64,000 bases of DNA, taken from NCBI GenBank assembly GCA_963565915.1, contig OY751485.1:2170001-2234000 (forward strand), in the 5' to 3' direction. Under the pieces are notes generated by a model. The model saw only the letters and a list, made by a program, of their open reading frames with translations. It made no database searches and was not told the origin of the DNA. The DNA comes from Entoloma clypeatum. Taxonomy: Eukaryota; Basidiomycota; Agaricomycetes; Agaricales; Entolomataceae. Positions within the stretch are counted from its first letter, which is position 1. The number at the start of each line of letters is the position of its first letter. Positions 56,325 to 64,000 of this stretch are shown here, piece after piece. The position numbers and the translations under genes were made by a program.

Positions 56325-57735
56325 TCGGCTGGCTTCTCTTTTTCCTCCTCTTCTTGGACCGCAAAGTCAGACTCTCAGGGAGACCTACTACATTTCACTT
56401 ACCATGGATAGTGCATTGTGTTCCTTTTTCTTCAATGATACTCGGACATGACTTCAAGTTTTTTGAGCATCCTGGCTCGCTGCCAGTCAAGGAGAAACTT
56501 TGGACCGACTTCGCCGCTATCAGTGAGCCCACTCAACTTACCGCCGACGTCTTGAAGTTACTCACAAATTATGTACTCGACTGAATGCTGTCTCTGAGAG
56601 TAAATCAAACTTGTCCTTTCATTTATCGGGCCGAAGAAATGGACATCCAAAAGCAGCACAAAGCGCGACTTCCTGATTTGGAGCAATGCTTGTTCAATGA
56701 ACCGAGGTTGGTCCGAGGACTTCGTCTATCGCCGACGAGCTGTAGGGGCATGAGACAACACATACCTTTCCCTTCTGGGCAGTTACTTTCTCTCGTCCTC
56801 TTTTGGGCTCTCCCTTGTCCTTGGAACATCCTGCAACTGCAATCAGCATATAAATTCTTAGGGATACTTGATGCGACTCAAAGTTCCTCCGCAGACCCAC
56901 AGTGTGCGCTACTAGCAGTGGACCCTTGCACCCACTTTCACCCATGCAATTTAGGGTTTGCACTGCTGTTGCCTCTGCTTGGGGTATATAAATTTAATAT
57001 CCTGGCACACCATAGAAAATCTCATTTTCATCATAGCGGTACTAGTCATCATCACCTCTGCGTCGCCCGTGCCTCCAAGACCACTCGAGGTATTTCATAT
57101 CCGATTATCTTCTTACACCCCCGTCTCAACCTCGTCGTCCTAGGCCTTGTTGAACCGGGAACCCTTGCCAGCTCCCGAGCCAGGCTGCAGAAGGGACTGT
57201 ATTTGAATCGAAACGGGTAATTCTGTTGCTTGCCATGTACGCCACCCATGCTTATTGTCGATCTTGCTCCACAGCATCTTTTCACTTTGAACGATATTCG
57301 CGAAACCTGGTCGTTTATTCTGCGGACAACTGATACACTCCTTCGTCGTTTTCCTCTGCCACCTCGGAGATTCCTCATCGGTGGTCAGGACCATTTTTGT
57401 GCCCGAGGCATTGGTTCCGCATGGTCGGCCCAAACCCTTTATACCCAAAGATTGAGTACATTTCCCACTCTATACATACGCCATTACCCCGCTCTCCACG
57501 TCAGCTTTATTTTTCGTTGTTTCAGCCACCTCTTTTTCCGTGTTTTTTTGGGTTCATTGATTATCTGGTATTATGTATCCGCTGTATTAGTTCCCCATCC
57601 TGTGACCGTTCCATCAGATCCACTAGAATTGTATCGTTAGTGATAGCCCAATTACCACAATCTTCATGGACTGACTGGGAGAATCACCTACTGGAAAGAT
57701 GGAATTATATCAACATCATCTATGTGTAGCTTGGT
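56325..57735. other. Intergenic region with unassigned frames
   Basis: About 1.4 kb between the cupredoxin and F-box stops. Open frames 56258-56584 and 56585-57220 (plus) and 57230-57640 (plus) have no recognisable domain or splicing partners. A TATA-like TATATAAA lies at 56985-56992, and the DNA just after it could encode a small secreted peptide, entered separately. Confidence 0.4.
57012..57206 (+). pseudogene. Possible small secreted peptide lacking an ATG
   Basis: Joining 57012-57089 and 57144-57206 with a 54 nt GT-AG intron gives 46 codons. The first 17 read ENLIFIIAVLVIITSA after the initial codon, a strong signal-peptide pattern, then SPVPPRPLEALLNREPLP and APEPGCRRDCI-stop, a Pro-rich peptide with a C-x3-C pair. 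The first codon is ATA, not ATG, and no in-frame ATG is upstream. It may be a peptide gene inactivated by a start-codon change, or a chance hydrophobic frame. The TATA-like motif about 20-27 bp upstream would place transcription start right at this codon, which argues against translation from here. Confidence 0.22.
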
Positions 57736-59073
57736 CTAAAATTGATCTTCGTGTGCGTTCCGCACCATGAGCCACCATGGATCCTCAAGGTTACAGGTCA
57801 ACTGCTCCAATGTAGTGACCTCTCGTATCGAGTCAGGATCGGACAGGCTCTGGAGAGTGTCCTTATCCAAAAGTAGTCTCTTGATGGGTACTCCGTTCGC
57901 ATTGCGCTGCGTGAAAATATCCCGCAGGACGCCAGAAAACTTTGTGGCATGTGAATCGTGGGATGTACGGAACACGAGCGTGTCGAGGTGCGGCCAGTGG
58001 AGTTGGTTCATGCACAGGGTGCTTCTAAGAAATGGGATGTGGAAGGCATGACAGTAGGCAAAATGGACGGTTGTGACGGTTGGAAAAATCTTGGCAGCTT
58101 GCAGAGTGGGGTAAAAATCGAAACTTTGCAGAGTAAGGTATTTGAGAGCGGGAAAGGTGGGCCGGTACTGATGTGTGCACAGAAGGTGGAGAACTCGTAG
58201 ATAATAATAAGGCAAGTCCAGCCAGAGTGATGTGAGCTGGGGGAGAGAAACGGTCATGAGGAAATATGTTGGCAATGTATCCTCGGTATCGTTGCAAACC
58301 CAGAAGTGGCGCAGGGACTGCATAGCCACTGTAGGAGGGCGGCCGACGACCCAGTCTGGATCGTTTCCATTAAATCCCCCATGAATAGAGAGTGTGGTTA
58401 AAAGAGGACAAGCCTCTGCGAGAGCAGAAAGCACGCTGGTATTTAGCTTGAATGGGGCTGCATAGGTGGACCGAAGATGAAGGGTCGTCACATTAGTAAG
58501 TAAAGGAAGGTACTGGGCACGATCCATCTGAACCGATACCAGACTGGGTACACCCCCTGCCAAAATGCGACCGTCCCACGGGGAGACAGCTTCGCTACTG
58601 CCCTCTCCCTCGTCAACGATCCGAATTCTCTGGAGCATGGGAGCCGTAAGGTCGGCCATTCTGCACAGGATGGCATTGGTAGTGCTCTTATTATATGAAA
58701 ACACAAGGAGAGACCTCCATCGACCAATATGCTGGACGACGAGGTCAACAACAGGGTCGATCCAACCTGGCTGACCGACTTCCTTATCTGTTCGCCAAAG
58801 ATCGAACCAAACGTCGACTAGACAAGAGTCAGAACGCTCCAGGTAGTTGGAAACACGGTCTAGGCAGCGTGGCGAATATATTTCGATGTTGGCCCACATT
58901 GAAGCCGTATCAAGAGCCACACTTCGCCACCATGCACAGACATGAGATATAGTGACCTCCCATGAGATTGCATATTTTGACTGTGTGCGAGGCGCTGAAG
59001 CCGCAAAAATTATAGCAAGTATTTCGGGAGGGAGTGAGGTGATCGATGATGGGGTGTTCATGGCCGCCGCCAT
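57736..59073 (-). CDS. F-box protein (basidiomycete expanded family)
   Basis: Single-exon gene, 445 residues from ATG 59073 (MAAAMNTPSS). The N-terminal F-box is SITSLPPEILAIIFAAS...SHVCAWWRSVALDTASMWA, the pattern by which agaricomycete F-box proteins bind Skp1. The rest has LRR-like repeats: VTTLHLRSTYAAPFKLN, CPLLTTLSIHGGF, QLTSLWLDLPYYYLRVLHLL, ALKYLTLQSFDFYP, and ends WWLMVRNAHEDQF. This large lineage-expanded family probably selects substrates for SCF ubiquitin ligases; individual targets cannot be predicted. An alternative start at 59061 would shorten it by four residues. Confidence 0.88.
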   Translation of the reverse strand: MAAAMNTPSSITSLPPEILAIIFAASAPRTQSKYAISWEVTISHVCAWWRSVALDTASMWANIEIYSPRCLDRVSNYLERSDSCLVDVWFDLWRTDKEVGQPGWIDPVVDLVVQHIGRWRSLLVFSYNKSTTNAILCRMADLTAPMLQRIRIVDEGEGSSEAVSPWDGRILAGGVPSLVSVQMDRAQYLPLLTNVTTLHLRSTYAAPFKLNTSVLSALAEACPLLTTLSIHGGFNGNDPDWVVGRPPTVAMQSLRHFWVCNDTEDTLPTYFLMTVSLPQLTSLWLDLPYYYLRVLHLLCTHQYRPTFPALKYLTLQSFDFYPTLQAAKIFPTVTTVHFAYCHAFHIPFLRSTLCMNQLHWPHLDTLVFRTSHDSHATKFSGVLRDIFTQRNANGVPIKRLLLDKDTLQSLSDPDSIREVTTLEQLTCNLEDPWWLMVRNAHEDQF

Positions 59074-59243
59074 TGTTGAAGAATTGTTGACTGCGAGTTG
59101 TTGATTATCGCAAAGCACAGCCACATTTTCACCACTAGTGGATGTATCGCTAATACAGTATATTGTGTCATTTCTAATTTTTACAACATGAATCCAGCGA
59201 AGAAAACCACAACCACGGTAAGTCTATTCGAGAGCTCCGAAGG

Positions 59244-61283
59244 CTAGGTCGGTATGAGCTTTGCTTCCCTTCCTCTAACCCAGGTACTCAGTACATTGCC
59301 TCTCCTATCAAGAATGACAAAGTCAGCATCGGCACCAGGGCGCAAGGTCCCCTTCCTCTTTTCGATCCCAAGGCACCTATCGAACCGTCAAAACAGGAAA
59401 CGTGCGATAAAAAAACAAGGGGCCTACTTGGATGGATTGTAAGTCGCGCACTTGATGGCCTCACCGAGCGAGCAGCCCGTAAACCGCGCAAAATTCCGGA
59501 CAGACTTATCCATGGTTATAACGCTAATAAATAAATCTTAGACCTGAGCTGGGCAATAAATCATGATACTAACCTCCCTGCCAGCGTGGTGGTGCCTTCA
59601 AGATAGAGCCTGAGACCTTCCTTGACAAATCGCTTGCCGTCGCGCCATTCGTGAACACCGTCTTGAAGACGAGGGTCGAGAATTTTCATGGCTGAGGGAT
59701 GGAATGTATATATGGTGGATGTTGCGTTCGAAACCAAACTACTTACCATCGGTAATAAGGATACACCCATCGGGGTGTGCGGAATAGGCCAGCTGACGGT
59801 CAAATTCAATGAAGATCATTACCAGAAATTATCTCAAACAGAACACTCACTCTAACAGAGTTGGGATGGGAATGTATACCATCCACGATCATGCCATAAA
59901 AAGGCCGCACGAACGCCATATCAGCTACTTGTCCTTTATCGAGGTGTAATTCGCCCCTGGTCAATTTCTTCGAAGCTTCTGAGAGTGTAGTTGCAATTCC
60001 AAGTGCAGGCGGTGTGCCTGGAGTTGCAGAAATCGGACTGGCAGCGTAGTCGGGCGAAAGTGGAGGTGTTGTGGAATTGTCGAAAGCTTCCGACTGTGTC
60101 ATGCCAGCGGGCATCTCAGCAAGTGATGCGGAGACCTGGCCGAGCTCAGAGGACGATCTGCGAGGCGGGGCGGGTGGTAGAGGAGAAAGGGGCGACGAAA
60201 GATGAGGTGAGGCACCAAGTAACCCAATAATGGAAGGGTCACGGTGATGTAATTGGGGCATGGCATTGAAGAGATGCGTAATGAGACCTGCACCATGGCG
60301 AACAGCTAGAGTCGCAATACTAGATGTTGCCACACTACGTCTCGGATAAGGAATGATTATAAGCCGGAACAGAAAATTGAAATACCTGTGACCAATCGAT
60401 ATAACGATACCTCGCTTCGACAGTTCGCTGACTGCATTCATAACACCGTCAATTTCGGGAGCAGCAGTGATTATTCTGACACCGGTATTATGACCATCGC
60501 CCGCCATCAACCAGTCTTCATTGTCCACAAGATTATCTTCTCCATAGACATCTTCAAAGGATTTCGTCCCTTCTCGAGCGAGTAACAAGAAAGGTGGTGC
60601 ATGTGCGCCACGTTTGGCGTCATTGAGGAATGGTCCCTCCGCATGCCACCCCAGGATAGTTGCTGATCCAGGCACAGAGGATGGACGAAGCAAGTTTAAT
60701 AAAGTGGGATACAATGACTTTTCTTGGGTCTGGAAGGACCATTTGAGGGTTAGATAACCGCGAATTGGATCTTGCACGCACAATAAGTGTCGGTACGAAG
60801 CTGAATTGATATTATGACTACGTGAGGTCCTTGCGGTCAAGTCAGACAACGACGTACGAAGTCACTCCAGTTTCAACGATGCGCTCCGCGACCATTTTCA
60901 GACCATCTTTATAAGGCTCATCACCGTCGTAAACGGAGAAGTCAAAGCCGTAGGCGCCGTTGAGCTGAATGTCAATGAAGCCTGGACTGTGTGACAATCG
61001 GAAATTAATCGATTGGTTTCGACATATCAATATCCTACCTCAGGATGTTCCCATTGAGATCAATAATTTTGGCTGGTCTTTCTTTGCGCAAGAAAAAGGT
61101 TCGCTATGTAGATCCGCAGGGTCAGTACAGTGATCCCATTCCATTCGAACAGACGGGAGTCACCTGTGCATCGACGATAACCCCACGGCGTTCGTCGATC
61201 CATAGGTCTTGTTCGACGATGCTGCCATCCTCCTGTGGCAACAGACAGTTAGTGAAACAAATGAGGCCGTTTGAAGTGGTCAT
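59244..61283 (-). CDS. DAC1: N-acetylglucosamine-6-phosphate deacetylase
   Basis: Removes the acetyl group from GlcNAc-6-phosphate, part of cytosolic use of chitin-derived GlcNAc. Start ATG 61283 ([12 protein letters not shown]). The first exon is 61283-61164; the next, 61103-61039, adds [15 protein letters not shown]; a 19 nt exon carries FVPTLI. Catalytic blocks: [16 protein letters not shown] (HxH replaced by QLNG as in NagA), [13 protein letters not shown] (metal ligand Glu), [43 protein letters not shown], then [17 protein letters not shown] with the catalytic Asp, GTTTLAGS, and the C-terminal [19 protein letters not shown] low-complexity Ser/Pro insert of about 90 residues lies between GLLGAS and AFVRPFYG, inside the catalytic domain. 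The stop is at 59244. Confidence 0.93.
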
Positions 61284-61911
61284 TGTGGTTGAGGGCGGAA
61301 GTATGTCGGGAGGAACTGCTATTTGAGGCCTGAAGGACGTTTGTCCTCGTTCTTTCGGACCATAACGCGGGTCGACATTACATATTCTTCGAGAGGAAAG
61401 TCTCTTGAATCGGTCAACTTCGGATCTGCTATCTTGATCGGACGGAAACGGTCCCGCCGATCCACATGGAAGGCCTTTTTTTTTCATCCGTGCCACAATA
61501 TATACCTCCGATGGTCGGCTCGAATCGACAGTTTTGTCCATCTTAATATTATTTCCATTGATAAATAGATAGCATAGTAAGGTCGAATAGGATGCAAGAC
61601 AGCGGGTCGACAGCGTGTGGTGGGTTGGCCTCCGAAGCCCCAGGAGAATCGAGGCGGGACGAGCTTTTTTTGGGGGTGGGTAATGGATAGGAATGACAAG
61701 ATTATGTGTAAAAAAATACAGATGGATTAAGGTAGCTTGGCGAAAAAGAGTGTAGCGCGGAGGGAATGGAGAGGTATAAGGAGAACGTGGTATAGGTAAT
61801 ATGTAGAGCATAAAGTTTGCGACAGGCGATTGGACATGGATTACATTAGAGGTGGTGTTCATGGAGAGGGGAAATGGAAAATTATTCTATACACACACCA
61901 TGACACAGTGA
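61284..61911. other. Intergenic region, promoter of deacetylase
   Basis: 628 bp upstream of the deacetylase and downstream of the bZIP gene. The deacetylase leader has pyrimidine runs. Nothing else supported. Confidence 0.45.
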
Positions 61912-63491
61912 TCAACATACTTGAACCTCCCACTCGCCACCCTCGCCTCCAGCGGTTGGCAAGCTTTTTAGTGCTATTCGCACCCGCTTCTTCGCCGTTT
62001 CACTCGAGGTCGAAGAATACGAGTGTTCTGATCCTTGGTCATCCATTCCGAAGATATCTTCGTTAGAGAAATCATTTATTTCCCCGATGCCTAGGAATGG
62101 ATCGCCACCAGGCGATGGTGGTGGTGGATATGACAATTGAGCTAGGGACGAGGACAAGGCAGATAGGGAAGAAGACGTTAGAAAGGCTGTATCGCCATTT
62201 TGTTCAGAATCTAGCATGTCCGAGTCTGAGAGTGAAGGTGGGCCTGGAGAAGTTGCACGGGATGAAACACAGGACGAAGGGTGGATCCGTACGCGAATTT
62301 TGCCGCTGTCGGATGGTGTCGCATCGAAGGAAATGTCGAGACCTGCAAGGCCCCCTTCTGAGTCAAGCTCTGAAACGCCCGAAGTGGATAACTCCAGCTT
62401 TTGCGCCGGGGTAGTCGAAGGTGTCATGGCAGGCTGTAGATCATCAAGATCCATCATGGTGTTCAGACTGGGAAGTGTCCAATCGTAGTCATGAGGGAGG
62501 TAGGAGTTGAAATCGAATGCGGCGGAAGCGGCAGAGAAAGGAGGGCTAGGAAGTGCGAAGCTCGTAGGAAGAGCAGCATGCATAGGCATGGAAAGAAGCG
62601 TCGGCAGTGCACATAACAAGACCTAGCAGACCAATTGAGCTTCTCTTCAAAGGTGCACAGTGTTAAGATATACCATGAGACCGAGACTTGCCCCCGTTTT
62701 GAGCGGGACTGATGGACGAGAGGAGGACGAGAGAGTGAGCTCCTCATCGGCCATAGGCTCCTCAATCTTGATGGGCGGGGGATTGGCGGGGGTTGCAGTT
62801 ACTTGTGATAGGAGCTGTTCATTGAGTTGCCGTTCTCTTTCGTTTGCTGCCGCCAGTTGCGCCTTGAGGTTCTCAACTTCGGAAACCAAGTCCTGATTAT
62901 TCAAAGCGCTGCCGTTCTGGGCACAGGCAAGAAGGCGCGCATTTTCCTGTTCTAGTTCTGCGACGCGTCTGCGGGATGGTCAGTATTTAGGTTGGAAAAT
63001 AAAAAATAAAAGTTGATGAAAAAGACGTGCATTTCCATGGTCTCGAACTCTTCACGTTTTCGCTGCCGACTAAGGAAAGCTGCGGCACGATTTTTGACGA
63101 GACGGGCTTCGCGCTTGCTGAGTCCTGAAACGTCTGGGGGTACAAAGTCCTTGGTATTGATGCGTTCACCAGATGTGCGAGGTTTCTTGGCGAGGCTGGG
63201 AGCGGGACTGGCGGCTCGTTTAGCGGCTGTAACGACAGATGGGTCGATGGAAATAGAAAGGGGCTCCTGTTTCGGGGCCAGGGGATGGGAGTGCTCTGGA
63301 AAGTTGAAAACCTGGTGTGTGGGGAAGCAGAGTTGCTCAGGTTCTGCAAGGTCGGCGGTGAGGGTCTTGAGCATTCTAGTTGCGGGTACTGGAGAGTCGG
63401 AGCCGGAGGGGGAAGGGGAGGGGGAGTAGAGGGAGAAGGAGTCGGCGAGGGGAGAAAGGACGACGGCGTCTGCGGGGATGATGTGCGACAT
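61912..63491 (-). CDS. bZIP transcription factor with post-zipper hydrophobic segment
   Basis: Start ATG 63491 (MSHIIPADAVVLSPLADS). A Ser/Pro-rich N-terminal part contains PAPSLAKKPRTSGERINTKD, then the basic region SKREARLVKNRAAAFLSRQR (N-x2-A-A-x2-S-R core), KREEFETMEIRVAELEQENA and a leucine-zipper-like LNNQDLVSEVENLKAQLAAA. The basic region and zipper are joined by an intron at 63030-62969 that must use a GC donor (AT|GCACGT) to keep frame. After PLKTGASLGLM a GT-AG intron precedes VLLCALPTLLSMPMHAALP; together they make an 18-residue hydrophobic run that could be a membrane anchor, as in ATF6/CREB3-type factors. The long C-terminal part is Ser/Asp-rich with SSETAKKRVRIALKSLPT, ending EWEVQVC. 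An extra 3' intron at the last GTATGT is possible. Confidence 0.82.
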
Positions 63492-64000
63492 GATAGTTGA
63501 ACGGAGAAAGTTAAGGATCAACTTTTTCTTTAAATAAATATGTATGTCGACGGATTTGACGTTTCAACCCGCGAGTAGGAAATTATGCACACCCGTTGCC
63601 ATCCCATCTTGAGGAACGAACGGATACAATCATAATCATGGTTGCCCATCTCTTGTAGAAAAGTTGATCACTGGAAGCAACGCAGGCACCCTCCGTTATG
63701 TACAACTTTCAACCACTCGCCAGTAGTGTATTTGCACGGAGACTGGACTCGGTCAATGGCAACAGACCTCTTGGCGAACACGAATGTCGCACTAGTCACT
63801 CTGCGGTAGAATTATAAAGGCACCGCGCGAGCCATTGACCTCGAAATCAAGTAATTATGCGAGACTTGACCAACCCCATTCGGCGGGCCGACATATTTCA
63901 CCAAGACCAAATACCCAGGTTGGTTTCCTGAGTCGGCGAATTATCCTATCTGTCTGTGCTGTGGTGGTAACCTCTTATGGCTCTGGTCGCGCAGTCATGT
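63492..64000. promoter_or_regulatory. Upstream region of the bZIP gene
   Basis: 509 bp to the window edge, the promoter side of the bZIP gene. TTGACGTTTC at 63555 contains a TGACGT half-site of the kind bound by bZIP proteins, so self-regulation is possible but unproven. No gene supported here. Confidence 0.35.

Noticed and set aside
56585..57220. 211-codon open frame after the cupredoxin gene
   Set aside because: Composition is irregular, with no domain or splice structure; a different frame gives the more interesting small peptide.
1..64000. CRISPR array, rRNA operon or biosynthetic gene cluster
   Set aside because: No regularly spaced repeats, no rRNA sequence, and no polyketide, peptide or terpene synthase genes are visible; this is a eukaryotic housekeeping region.

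Overview
The window looks like a gene-dense piece of chromosome from a basidiomycete fungus, most likely an agaricomycete. The evidence is the intron style (many introns of about 48-62 nt, with several coding exons under 20 nt), the very short intergenic spaces, and the gene families present: TmpA-type membrane flavoproteins, a PCL-type cyclin, a fungal phenylalanine ammonia-lyase, a GPI-anchored cupredoxin-like protein and an alpha-arrestin. All coordinates and splice sites come from reading the bases by hand. Where I give a residue count, the exon lengths sum to a whole number of codons.

Layout, 1-9.6 kb: the 3' end of an oligoribonuclease gene, then two tandem TmpA-like membrane oxidoreductase genes on the minus strand (678-2934 and 5038-7285), separated and followed by about 2 kb stretches that hold only unrecognised open frames. 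9.6-22.9 kb: mitochondrial arginine-specific carbamoyl-phosphate synthase large chain, an FAD-dependent amine/imino-acid oxidase, ribosomal protein S3, phenylalanine ammonia-lyase, the rRNA-processing PIN protein Fcf1 and a DUF1917 protein. 23.0-30.4 kb: a 2076-residue acidic, serine-rich protein I cannot name, divergent from an IMPACT-domain protein. 30.4-32.0 kb: the only clear mobile DNA, a 671 bp TA-flanked MITE beside a possible copia LTR end.

32.1-47.4 kb: Rer1 and a D-glycerate 3-kinase-like P-loop kinase start 41 bp apart; then an Mpr1-type N-acetyltransferase gene with an in-frame stop, a PCL-type cyclin, an intron-bearing tRNA-Gly(GCC), the poly(A)-RNA-binding zinc-finger protein Nab2, a mitochondrial membrane-anchored P-loop ATPase, a divergent pair of related SAP-domain coiled-coil genes, and a small gene of unknown role. 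47.7-64 kb: a Csc1/OSCA-type osmosensitive channel, Tim22, an alpha-arrestin with a PPxY motif, a GPI-anchored cupredoxin-like protein, a region with a possible decayed small secreted peptide, an F-box protein, GlcNAc-6-phosphate deacetylase, and a bZIP factor with a hydrophobic segment after the zipper.

Most genes are ordinary housekeeping genes arranged as divergent and convergent pairs; I see no biosynthetic cluster, CRISPR array or plasmid-like element. The main unusual signals are a high number of inferred GC-AG introns (seven firm, one possible), a probable gene-conversion tract between the TmpA copies, the MITE, the paired SAP genes, the interrupted Mpr1-like gene, the low-complexity insert in the deacetylase, and the possibly membrane-anchored bZIP protein.
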